In this document: in pieces, positions 47,754 to 58,095 of the stretch
Layout of the letters: every line of letters starts with the position of its first letter
Numbering within the stretch: the first letter of the stretch is position 1
From: Benincasa hispida
Taxonomy: Eukaryota; Streptophyta; Magnoliopsida; Cucurbitales; Cucurbitaceae
Length of the DNA stretch: 64,000 bases
Direction: 5' to 3'
Assembly (NCBI RefSeq): GCF_009727055.1
Contig: NC_052357.1
Span: forward strand, 86,851,249 to 86,915,248
Translations under genes and position numbers: made by a program
The notes under the pieces: generated by a model
The model's input: the letters and a program-made list of their open reading frames with translations, nothing else
Told to the model about the DNA's origin: nothing
Databases searched by the model: none

Positions 47754-47947
47754 ACAATAACCATAATAGAAGGGATGAACGCAAGGTTGGTGGAATGCAA
47801 ACATGAATGCATACATTGGGAATATAAAAAAGATGATGTTGACATTTCACCAACCACGCCGTTAGTAGCAGAGATTCAGAAAAGGACCATCATGCCGTGA
47901 GTGTTAGATTCAGAGCAGGTCCATTAATGCTGTCGGCGATCAAGCTC

Positions 47948-47955
47948 TATAAATA
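47948..47955 (+). promoter_or_regulatory. TATA box in the LARD 5' LTR
   Basis: TATAAATA in the context CAAGCTCTATAAATAGAAG. The matching box in the 3' LTR is at 51395. It likely drives transcription starting 25-35 bases downstream. Confidence 0.6.
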
Positions 47956-49375
47956 GAAGTCGTTGAGCAGAATTTCAAATCATCTAAAGTTTTTTTTGCC
48001 TGAGGCTCCCTACTTTAGACGTAAGATCCTTGAGAGTTCTTCATCCCCTTCAATCATTCCGAGTGACGACCGGAGCCTTCGCCAGAGTTAGAGCTTGAGA
48101 GAGTCTACTCCACCACCCATCCGTGGCACCACCGGCAACCTTGACACACATCTGCTGGAAGCAAAACATTGCTTCCAGCTGGTCCTTCCATTTCTCTTCT
48201 TTCCTTTTATTGTATTACATTTTGGCTTAAGGAATTAATACATTTTGTGATCAATACATTTCTATATTTTCCTTCGACTCCATCTTCATATTTATTTACT
48301 TAGCAACCTTAACTTTCATTGCATTACTTAGTGAGACTGTCAGAGTATTGCATACTTAATCATGCGACATAGGAATATAAAGCATGTAGCAAACTGCCGG
48401 GAGGTGTGCGTTGTGTGAGTGTTGTGAGAAAAACTTATTTGCTTAGTGAGAAGTTGTAGCAACATTTATCTATAAGTGAACGCAATGCTCGTCTATGAGT
48501 AAAATCAGTAGAAACTAACTACCCGGGAGGGTAAGTGGTTGGTCACATTAAGCAATGTAAACAGGTGTTCACTAGGAATAGAAATAATCTTATGTCACCC
48601 AGGTTTATACGATTACCTTGTCTTATGAGCGCATCATTCATCATATAGACATACTTGGGAGAGTAGTCTAAAACCAAATCTAAGTCTTGGGAGAGCGGAT
48701 TGGATCACATAAGCAAGAATGGGGAACTTAGGAATAAGCTCTGTTTGCTACTACACCCTGCATGCACCCTTTAAGTAGGATATGGTGGTATGCGTTCATC
48801 TCGCTTTTATGTGAGAGCACGTGAGCGGGTTATGGAGGCTTAGAAATAGGCTTCTCGACACTATCGCATATACATCGCATGCGTCTACGTCAAGTGCGTA
48901 TAGCATGATCGCATAGCTTGCGTTGGCTAGGGTTGCCCTTGTGGTCAAGCTTAGTGTTGCAGTGAAGACATCCTTTCCTTTTCATCTGTTTTTCCATGTG
49001 TTTTACTACGCGTTAACAGTTATCGTGTCTCTACCTCTAATTCATATTCCCATTGCTTTGTCTGTTAGTTAGGAGTAGGAGTAGTGTATAGCTTATAACC
49101 CCCATCATTCTTTTATTCATTCGCGACAAACACATCACCACATACCCTTTAGCTACAAGTCCCTGAGTTCGACCTCGGATCACCCGAGAAACTTGCGTTC
49201 TCGTTATACTTGGCGAGAGCGCAAGAAAACTTGTGACAGGAACGCATGGTCATTGCATATGAGATCAATGCATACATTCTATTCCAACGCATGGCCATCG
49301 ACGCATGAGAACCAGCGCATAACTTAAGACATGCATCGCATAATTGCGTTCACTAATTTTATGTCATCAAGTTTT

Positions 49376-49393
49376 TGGCGCCATTGCCGGGGA
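49376..49393 (+). other. Primer binding site, tRNA-Asp type (LARD)
   Basis: TGGCGCCATTGCCGGGGA, six bases after the LTR end. One base differs from the TGGCGCCGTTGCCGGGGA motif of Athila/Tat-like elements. Confidence 0.85.
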
Positions 49394-50861
49394 CTTGGCA
49401 GCTAATAGTTTGTTGAGTTTTGTGCTTTCGCAGGCAACCTTTTTACCTTGGGAGTATTGTAGCTTGTGCAGCCAAGTTGCAAACAGTATTGAAGTGTAGG
49501 CGATGCGTCGAAAGCCAGTATTGACCCCTATATAGAAGAGCAATCAATCGCATGAGCTGAAGGTAGTCTAAGAACATGGTGGCCAACATGTGCCCAACAA
49601 TTGCCGAAAGTTCCAATGGTCAAGGCGAGCCCTTTGACCTAAGCAGTTGAGAGAAATCTTCTGCATAGGAGACTCCTTGCGATGACATCACTCCAATTTC
49701 TCTAGGGACGTCTTCTACTCTATTTTTACCTTGCTTTCTTAGTTTAGTTTATTTTTATTGTTATTTTGGATATGCGGTTGCTTCCTTCGTTGTAGTGCAT
49801 TTGCTCATTGTAAGTGCGAGAATAATTCTCCACGGTGCGCAGTTACAACAGAAAAATTCTCCCCATTCTTCAATGCATGGCTTCGACCACATGAATTCCA
49901 AAGCATGATCGCAAGTGTGTTCTATTCAAGGTTCTTTTCTTGTTATCTTTTTGCATTATCCTTTTTGAAATTCTCTTTGTTCGATTGCTTCCCTTTGCGA
50001 TGCATCTATGATGATACGTATAATTCACTACATCCGCTAACTAAGCATCATAAGGCTCACCTTACTTTTAATAACTTCTTCAAATTTTGACAGTCTAAGT
50101 TTTATTTTGTGCAAACGTTTGCTTAAACATTTGTTACCACATTTCTGTTGATTTTTCTTTAGCTTTGCGGCGAGAGCGTTGCCAACCTTTAAGTTTGGGG
50201 GTGGCAGTGATCCTGGAGAATTGTGTTCACTATATTGTGATCATTTTCTATACAAAAAAAATAAAAAAAAATTGGGAAAAACAACTCAACTGTTAACGCA
50301 ATGGGGAAACCCATGTTGATAAGAGTTAAGTTGTGAAAGGCATTTACCCGAAGTTGGATGTTCGCATGATACACGTGGGGGCAAGCCAAAACGAAAGTAA
50401 GTTACCAGGATCAATGCATAAGCATAACTCCTCTGTCTGGCATAAGCTAAATTAACCAAGACAAGAGTTGAGTTGAATATGGCACGCAACCGAAGTTGGC
50501 TGTCCACATGACACACATGAGACAAGCCAAAACGATGAGCGTAACCAGGTTCAACGCCGCATTCTAATAAGAAATCGTAAAGCTTTGAATTGTTTTGAAT
50601 GAACGCGTTCTCAAAAGATGAATGCAAAGTTGCAGGGAATGAATAAAAAGTTTTTTAGCAGAGGCTTGCCAGGTTTAAACTTAGAAAAGATCTCTTTGAA
50701 GAAGTAGCCGAAGTGGAGGAGAGCTTTGCTGCCATGGTTAGAGGTATGTGTAAATTATATTCTGAGAGGCTGGTCATCGCAAACGAAAACCTGAGGGTGA
50801 GTTGTGAATTTCTTGAGTATAACGCATGCTTGAGGACAAGCATGATTCTAAGTTTAGGGTG
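49394..50861 (+). other. LARD interior, non-coding
   Basis: About 1.5 kb without any recognised domain. The 49758-50090 frame (110 aa) has no similarity I can name and ends in low-complexity sequence. A purine-rich tract TTTAAGTTTGGGGGTGG at 50188 looks like a polypurine tract far from the LTR, and TAAGTTTAGGGTG at 50849-50861 is the one next to the 3' LTR. The part between may be a 3' untranslated region kept from the parent element. Confidence 0.6.
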
Positions 50862-52855
50862 TGATGATGGGCAGAAATGCACGTCATTATAGGCCTTTTA
50901 TTTAAAATTTATGAGGGCTGTTAAGTAGAATATGCGGCGAATATGTTAGGAATTCATGAGAAAAAGAGTTTGCATCGATCGACATTAACAATCTTGACTA
51001 TTATGCGTTATTATGCGTTCAATTGTTTATTTTTGTAGCAACCGTAGAAATTGATCGCATATGCGGGATCCAGGTTATCGCGGAGACGATTGCATGCGCG
51101 ATCGCATACGCTTGACGCATGGATGTTGTGCCCATCTACCGCATGCGTCCATCGCCTAGATGTTGCAGCCATCAACCGCATGCGTCCATCGCATAGAATT
51201 TGCGGCCGTCAAACGAATGTGGTCATCGCTAGGAGATTGCGGCTACAGACAATAGCCATAAACTAGGAATATCAAAAAGATGATGTTGATATTTCATCCA
51301 CCACATCGTTAGCAGCAGAGATTCAGAAAAGGACGATTGCGCTGTGAGTGTCAGATTCAAAGCAGATCCATTAATGTCGTCGACGATCAAGCTTTATAAA
51401 TAGAAGCCGTTGAGCAGAATTTTAAATCATCCAATTTTTTTTTTTTTTTTTTTGCCTGAGGCTTCCTGGCTTAGGGTGGATCCTTGTAATCCAGACGAAA
51501 GCGTGAGAAGATAGCTTGAGAGTTCTTCATCCTCTTCAATCATTCCAAGTGACGACTGGAGTCTTCGCTGGACTTAAAGCTCGAGAGAGTCTACTCCACC
51601 ACCCATCCATGGTACCACCAGCAGCCTTGACACACATCTGTTAGAAGCAAGACATTGCTTCCAGCTGGTCCATCCATTTCTCTTCTTTCCTTTTATTGTA
51701 TTACATTTTGGCTTAAGGAATTAATACATTTTGTGATCAATACATTTCTATATTTTCCTTTGACTCCATCTCCATCTTCATTTACTTAGCATCCTTAACT
51801 TTCATTGCATTATTTAGTAAGACTGTTAGAGTATCACATACTTAATCATGCGACATAGGAATATGAAGCATGTAGCAAACCATCGGGAGGTGTTCGTTGT
51901 GTGAGTGTTGTGAGAAAACCTTATTTACTTAGTGTGAAGCTGTAGCAACGTTTGTCTATAAGCGGACGTAATGCTTGTCTATGAGTAAAATCAGCAGCAA
52001 CTAACTGCCCGGGAGGGTAAGTGATTGGTCGCATTAAGCAATGTAAACAGGTGTTCACTAGGAATAAGAATAATCTTACGTCAGCCAGGTTTATGCGATT
52101 ACCTTGTCTTATGAGCGCATCATTCATCATTTAGGCATACTTGGAAGAGTAGTCTAAAAACCAAATCTAAGTCTCGGGAGAGCGAATTTGATCGCATAAG
52201 CAAGAATGGAGAACTTAGGAATAAGCTTTGTTTGCTACTATACAGCGGATGTACCCTTTAAGCAGGATATGGTGGTATGCGGTCATCTCGCTTATGTGTA
52301 AGAGCACGTGAGCGGGTTATGGAGGCTTAGAAATAGGCTTCTCGACACTATCGCATATACATCGCATGCGTCTACGTCAAGTGTGTATAACATGATCGCA
52401 TAGCTTATATTGGCTGGGGTTGCCCTTGCGGTGAAGCTTAATGTTGCAGTGAAGATATCATCACCTTTTCATTTGTTTTTCCATGCATTTTACACGCGTT
52501 AACAGTTGTCGTGTCTCTACCTCTCATTCATATTCCCACTGCTTTGTCTGTTAGTTAGGAGTAGGAGTAGTATATAGCTTATAACCCCCATCATTCTTTT
52601 ATTCATCCGCCGCAAACATATCACCGCATACCCTTTAGCTACAAGTCCCTGAGTTCGACCTCAGATCACCCGAGAAACTTACGTTCTCGTTATACTTGGC
52701 AAGAATGCAAGAAAACTTGTGACAGGAATGAATGGTCATTGCATATGAGATCGATGCATACATTCCATTCTATTGCATGACCACCGACGTATGAGAACCA
52801 ACACATAACTTAAGACATGCATCGCATAATTGCATTCACTAATTTTATGTCAACA
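50862..52855 (+). repeat. 3' LTR of the LARD
   Basis: Starts TGATGATGGGCAGAAATGC and ends ATTTTATGTCAACA. It has a run of about 22 T near 51436-51457 and a short insertion around 51480-51515 absent from the 5' LTR. The divergence between the two LTRs shows that the insertion is old. Confidence 0.9.
51395..51402 (+). promoter_or_regulatory. TATA box in the LARD 3' LTR
   Basis: TATAAATA in the context CAAGCTTTATAAATAGAAG, equivalent to 47948-47955. Confidence 0.55.
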
Positions 52856-54032
52856 CAAATCTAAGAATAATCTCGAATAAACAAGAGTTCATAGTTAGCT
52901 CAGGATTAAGATCAAGTTACCTGGGCCATCTAAGCGAAATAGTCAGTCTTAGACAGTAAACAACATTATAAAGTAAGAGTGACTTATTTCTTGGTCTGAT
53001 CTTATGCACACTCATTACATAGGACGCCCCCACTTCTCATGTCAATACTTGAACGAATCAGGATCACTTCGTTTGTAACACCTTTACAACAACTTGTAAT
53101 AACCACAAGGTGGACCGCATCTGATAGTGTTACTCGAATAAGGCACCCAACCTTATTCATATACTATAGACCGTTTTGGCTATTTACTCGAACTTGATCC
53201 ATCTTTATATCTCTACATAAAGTTCAAGCATTCATATATTAGCCATGGATCTTGGTTTATTAGATTTAGACTTTACAAATACAATTGTTATTGAAGAAAT
53301 GTTAAATAACATCTTTATTGATAATAGAATATGTTAACTTTACAAACTGCGAGTTTCAGGATATAAAACCCAATATTGATAGTGCCGAGAAGAAGAAAGA
53401 ATAGGAGTAAATCTCGTCCATAAGGCTTTTCCACTAGTGGAAATCGCCACTCTTCTCTCCGTTAGCACGTCAGAAAGTTGAATGGTCTCACAATCGGTCT
53501 TTAATTTTTCCTTTTTGACTTAAATATCTTCCAATTAGGTCAGAATCCCCCTTTCAGTGTTCAAAGTCGCCCAATTAATTAGAATGTCCAAATTTGGCAC
53601 AAAATCCTGGCCAAAATTATCAAAATTTTTAAATAAAGAAAGCTAGCGTCATGATGCTTCGACAGCATTGCAACACCAGTCTGATTCTATCGAAGTGTTG
53701 TAATGCTCAGGCTTAGCGTTGCAACACTGCATCCTAAAGTGTAGTTACTGCCTTTTTGCGTTGAACACCCATTGACGGTGTAGCGTTGCAACTCTCCCTT
53801 ACCTTTTGATACATAGCATTTTTCCTCTATTTTCTTCACTCTCTTTGGTTCATTGCTTGGTTTAAACTCCTCTAAGCCTAATTTAGTCATTTTTTTGGCT
53901 TATTTTGAATATAATTCACTTGTCAATCAAAAATCCTAGAAATCATTAGCAAATACGTCAAATCTAATAAAAAAACACATTAAAAACAATCCTAAATCTA
54001 AAGCAAATAACACATATTTTGTGTGCGTTTCA

Positions 54033-54760
54033 ATCGGTAAGACGAAGAAATGGTGTTATAAAATGTTAAAGTGGTCGAACTCGATACCGATAATTCCATC
54101 TGTAAACCGGTATTTTCTTATTTAAAAGGCAAATGATGGAAATTGAGACACAAATATTCATACCAAATATATGGGTCCCACCGCATATTTAAACACAATT
54201 GGATTGAGGACCTTCCAAAACTCAATCATATTATAAGATTTCATTACGGATGGTACGATGGATCCCACTTTTAATTACGATTACGAATAGATGTGTAAAC
54301 AAAAGCTAAAGTAAATCGATGGGGCCCACAAACCGAAATGAATTGATTTATACCTATTCTCCCGATGTAAATGTGGCCTAAGTGCGAATTTCAAAAGTAC
54401 AACTTGGAAAGGAAACTAGCCTAGACTGCAAAGAATAGACTACAATATTTTCCTTAATCAACCCAATTTAATGACTTTTATCAAGGATAGAGTACGAATC
54501 TTAGCACCCTCAATAAAAAAAAAATGGATTGACCAAGACGACAACACAAACTTCTTAAGCCAAAAAAAAAAAATAATAATAATAAAATAACATTAGCTTG
54601 AATTGAAAGTTTGAGAAGAAAACTTGAGATGGTATGTCTATTTCATGTCAAATCGTGCTTTAATAAGACTGGAATCTTCAGAGAAATTCTTTCTATATTC
54701 GTTGAAACTTGAAATTCTTGTCATATATAGATTTTTTTTAAATAATTTTATTTTAATATA
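54033..54760. other. Unique-looking non-coding DNA between G1 and the MULE
   Basis: I see no coding similarity and no clear terminal repeats. Several blocks resemble each other weakly (ACGAATAGATGTGTAAAC, CCATCTGTAAACC, GATGTAAATGTGGCC), which may be a decayed miniature element. A poly-A run and AAT repeats lie near 54565-54590. Confidence 0.4.
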
Positions 54761-54811
54761 TATTAACAAAAATAGGGTAGGGTTAAAAAGATTGACAAAA
54801 ATAGGTTTTTT

Positions 54812-54985
54812 AATCGTGTTCCTGGTACACGATTAAGCCTGAATCGTGTACCCGGTACATGAGTGCTTGTTGATCTGGCACGCGTAGACTGCCAATTTGG
54901 TAGTCATGCAGCGTTGACTGAGGTAATTGTGTACCCGGTTAACGATTACCTTCCAGTACACGACTTCCTTCTCCATTAAACCGCC
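54812..54985. repeat. Left subterminal palindromic motif array of the MULE
   Basis: Repeated short motifs built around TCGTGTACCCGGTACACGA: for example TTCCTGGTACACGATT, AATCGTGTACCCGGTACATG and CGATTACCTTCCAGTACACGA. Each is near-palindromic. The matching array at the right end is 60104-60345. They could be transposase binding sites. Confidence 0.7.
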
Positions 54986-55757
54986 ACGACCCTTCTTCTT
55001 CCTCCATCCGAAACCTTTTTCCTCTGAAAACTTCGATCTTCCTCCGTCTAAACATCGTCTGAAAACCTCCGCTTTGCCTTATTTTCTCTTGTTGTTGCCA
55101 CCGTGAGTCGATCTACCAAAGGATTTTCTTCATCTGAAGCATTCTTTTTCACTGAGGTAAAGTTTTTTCAAAAATTTTTCCCAATATATGTATTTGATTA
55201 TAAAAATGAGGATCAAGTTCGAAAATGTATAGTTTATGGATCCATGATTTAAATGTATAATCTTCATATATATATCATTTTGTTTGCATTTGGGCTGAGC
55301 TTAATGTGTAGTTTATGGATCCATGATTTATGTTTGGATATATGTTGAACTTAAAAATTAGATTTTGTTGGGCTATTTTTCTAGATGATTATGTTGGCAT
55401 ATTTGTTGGGCTAATTTTTTTTTTATGATTAATTTGTTGGATGATTATGTATTTGTTGGGTTGAACCTAGAAATATATGTATATGTTTATAAAAATGAAG
55501 ATTGCTTTTGGGCTGAATTAAATGTATGATTCATGGATATATTATTTTATTTTTATTTGGGCTGATTTAAATGTATAGTTTATGGATCTTAGATCTGGAC
55601 TAATTTAAATGTATAGTTTATGAATCTTAGATTTGGGCTGATTTAAATGTATAAAGTTTATGGATATTAGATTTGAGTTGATTTAAATATATAATATTTA
55701 GATCTTATATGTTGAACTTTGAAATTAGATTTTGTTGGGTTGACATATTAACATACT
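54960..55757 (+). other. Probable 5' leader and intron of the MULE transposase gene
   Basis: A CT-rich leader (54985-55130, for example CTTCTTCTTCCTCCATCC) is followed by TGAGGTAAAG at about 55153, a possible splice donor, then by T-rich sequence to the first long coding frame. Part of it is an imperfect tandem repeat (55561-55715). Confidence 0.4.
55561..55715 (+). repeat. 39-bp imperfect tandem repeat in the leader of the MULE gene
   Basis: Units beginning GCTGATTTAAATGTATA occur at 55561, 55600 (CTAATTTAAATG), 55638 and 55678 (GTTGATTTAAATA), each followed by a GTTTATGGATCTTAGAT block. Looser copies occur at 55230-55330. Confidence 0.8.
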
Positions 55758-57809
55758 TTGTCAACAATAACAATTGAAAAAATCATAATAAATATGTCGA
55801 TGCGTCATGAAGATTTAGTGATTCTTGAACTTGGAAATGATGGAGATAGTGGTATTGATGTTGAAGCTGATGAATTATTTGGAAACAATAGTAGTGGGGA
55901 ACATGATCTTGAGTTGATACCATCGGATATGTTCACCCAAATAGATTGGGAAATTACAAATTCAACATGTGAACTAGGGTCTACTTTGGAGGAAAGGAGT
56001 ATAGGTGTACATAATTGTAGTTTAATACAAAAAGAAATGTTGTTTAATACTAAAAAAGATTTACAACTTGCTGTAAAAAAATATTGTGTGACAGAACACT
56101 ACGAGATTATTGTAGTGGAATCAAATCAAGATCTTTGGTATGTCAGATGTAAATCATGGAGGGATGGTTGTGATTGGAGGTTACGGGCATGTCGGCATAA
56201 AAACTCATGGGTGTTCGAAATCACCAAACTTCAAGAGGAACACTCATGTTTGTTTTCAGAATTGACACAGGATCATTCACAGCTTGATTCAAATTTTATG
56301 AGTATCCAAATCCAAAATTTGGTTAGAGTTGATCTTAGGGTACCTGTGGCCCTACTCCAAGAAGCAATTAAAAAAAATATGGCTATAATATTAATTATAG
56401 ACGGGTGTGGCAAGCCAAGAGAAAAGTGTTGATTGATGTGTTTGGCGATTGGGAGAAATCATATTTAGAGCTTTCTTATTGGTTGAGTGCTCTTGTTCAT
56501 TACAATCTAGGAACACAAACAGATTGGTATTTCCTTCCATCTGATGTGTAGGTACGACTATTTTTTGTCAAATTTTTTGGTCCTTCGGTCTTGCAAGAGA
56601 AGGGTTTAAACACTGTAAGCCATTAATCCAGATCGATGGAACTCATATCTACAGAAAGTATAAGGGGAAATTATTGACTGCCTTATCTATTGATGCAAGC
56701 AGGCATATATTTCTCCTTGCTTTTGCTATTGTTGAAGGTGAAAATTCGTCCAGTTGGTCATGGTTTTTGTGGCATTGCGTGAATATGTTACTCAAAGAGA
56801 TGGTATTTGCTTGATTTTTTATAGACATAAAGACATTCTTGCTGCAATTAATAATGAGAAAATTGGTTGGAGTGAACCTAGAGCGTACCATCGATATTGT
56901 CTTCACCATGTTACCAGTAATTTCAATACGAAATATAAATCAAAGCAACTAAAAGATTTGGTGTTTAAGGCAGAAAATCAACACCAAAGGCGTAATTTCA
57001 TTTGATGCATGAAAGAATTGAAACAATTGAACCCTGAATGCCTTCAATATTTTTCAGATATTGACTTGAAAAAATGGACCCAATCACATGACGGTGGGTA
57101 CCACTATGGGTGGATGACAAGCAATGCAGTTGAATGCATGACTGGTATTTTCAAAAGTGCTAGAATGTTACTAATTACTTCTTTGGTTAGGCTAACGTTT
57201 TATCGCACAATACTGTATTTTGAATGTCGAAGACAAGAAATCATAAAGCACTCGATCGTGGGGAAATGTATACAGAATATGCCCTGAGAAAACTTAAGAG
57301 GTGGGAAAAACGAGTATCTGTGCATACGGTGACATCTATTGATAGGGAAAGTCAAACTTTTGAAGTACAAACTGGCATAAGTATGATTTTTCCCTATAAA
57401 GAACAACACACAAGTTTGGAGCTTGAAAGAAAGAATATGTTCTTGTAATAAGTGGCAGTCATTCAAGATTCCATGCTCTCATGTAATTACAGTTTGTAAT
57501 TACATGTGTTTGATATACATACCACTTATTGATGAATGCTACAAATTGTCCAATTTCAAGCGATGTTATGAAGGTCACTTTCATCCAATAGAACACCCAT
57601 ATTATTGGCCAGAATTATCATTTGCAGAAGTTCGTCCAAATGTGGACTTACTAAGAGAACAGGGTCGGCCAAAAAGTACGCGCATTCATAATGAAATGGA
57701 TTGGAGAGAGGCAAGCCAAAAAGTTCGATGTACAATTTGCAAGAGAGAAGGACATAACATACGTACTTGTCCACAACGTACATTAGGTGCTTCGTCTTCG
57801 AGTCATTAG
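55758..57809 (+). pseudogene. MuDR-type transposase
   Basis: The first frame (55758-56432, 224 aa) has the MuDR N-terminal DNA-binding region: LFNTKKDLQLAVKKY, WYVRCKSWRDGCDWRLRAC and TQDHSQLDSNF. A frameshift at about 56400 moves the protein to another frame. 56616-56775 reads the MULE core, with IDGTHIYRKYKGKLL carrying the first catalytic Asp. In the frame from 56754 the expected SDRH reads FYRH, so the second Asp appears to be Tyr. A single stop (57003) and two shifts (57220-57290 and near 57430) follow. The last frame (57423-57809) has a SWIM finger (CSCNKWQSFKIPCSHV) and a CCHC knuckle (CTICKREGHNIRTC) before the stop. Confidence 0.9.
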
Positions 57810-57814
57810 GTGTA

Positions 57815-58080
57815 TATTTTATGTATTTATATTTTTTATGTAATTGTATTTTTCATGTAATTGTATCTTTTATGTACTTATATTTTTTATGTAATTGTAT
57901 ATTTTATGTACTTGTATTTTTCATGTAATTGTATCTTTTATGTATTTATATTTTTTATGTAATAGTTTCATTTTATGTAATTGTACTTTTTATGTAATGA
58001 ATTTATTTTTCATGTAATTGTATCATTTTATGTATTTTTTATGTATCTTTTATGTAATGGATTTTTTATGTAATGTAATT
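57815..58080 (+). repeat. T-rich minisatellite between transposase and PMD gene
   Basis: Repeats of a 12-18-base unit, TTTTATGTAATTGTATTTTT and variants with ATGTACTTATAT, more than 12 copies. It fills the space between the two genes. It probably grew by slippage. Confidence 0.85.
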
Positions 58081-58095
58081 TGAACTTCTTAGGTA

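Larger units (their letters stand above)
47372..49369 (+). repeat. 5' LTR of the LARD
   Basis: Starts TGATGACGGGCAGAAATGC and ends ATTTTATGTCATCA. It contains a TATA box (47948) and a 3' block CAAGTCCCTGAGTTCGACCT shared with LTRs A, B and D. It aligns with the 3' LTR along its length but with indels: for example 47777-47815 has no counterpart in the 3' LTR. Confidence 0.9.
47367..52860 (+). mobile_element. LARD-like non-autonomous gypsy element
   Basis: Two ~2.0-kb LTRs (47372-49369 and 50862-52855) flank a 1.5-kb interior with a tRNA-Asp primer site at its start and a purine tract at its end. Target duplications TAAAT (47367-47371) and CAAAT (52856-52860) differ by one base; the empty site can be read from the LTR3 solo in reverse near 20966-20985 (CTTAGATTTGCATAG). 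The interior shows no gag or pol, so the element would have depended on proteins of a relative such as the element A family. Confidence 0.88.
45871..53380 (-). mobile_element. Solo LTR of family LTR3 carrying a LARD
   Basis: The LTR runs 45876-53375 and is flanked by TTGAT at 45871-45875 and 53376-53380. The upper end on the minus strand reads TATTGGGTTTTATATCC, a mutated LTR3 start. Pieces 45876-47371 and 52856-53375 align with the LTR3 solo at 20470-22359. Without the LARD it is about 2.0 kb. No internal copia sequence is present. Confidence 0.8.
12162..54032 (-). mobile_element. Ty3/gypsy retrotransposon G1, dispersed by nested insertions
   Basis: On the minus strand, the pieces in order are: 5' LTR (54032 to 45124, interrupted by a solo LTR3), tRNA-Asp-type primer site (45117 to 45100), gag (45098 to 43803), then, beyond copia C1, gag-pol linker and protease (14910 to 14108), RT (14073 to about 12960), RNase H (to about 12560) and the start of integrase (12389 to 12162). 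The integrase core, 3' LTR and anything after are missing; the element is cut where the copia inverted repeat begins. About 100 or more codons between the gag part and the protease part are also not seen, so the C1 insertion came with a deletion. Confidence 0.75.
45124..54032 (-). repeat. 5' LTR of gypsy G1, interrupted by a solo LTR3
   Basis: Pieces are 45124-45875 and 53381-54032, about 1.4 kb in total. The minus strand starts TGAAACGCACACAAAATATG at 54032, close to a common gypsy LTR start. The 53640-53800 part has degenerate repeats of GCGTTGCAACACT. The split point carries TTGAT on both sides of the solo LTR. Confidence 0.7.

Noticed and set aside
47568..47900. 110-codon open frame in the LARD 5' LTR
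   Set aside because: It lies across a 37-base repeat and the TATA-upstream region of an LTR. The 3' LTR frame (51051-51266) is shorter and shifted, so there is no coding conservation.
49758..50090. 110-codon open frame in the LARD interior
   Set aside because: No recognisable domain and no second copy to test conservation. It could be an old 3' end of a parent gene, but nothing supports this.
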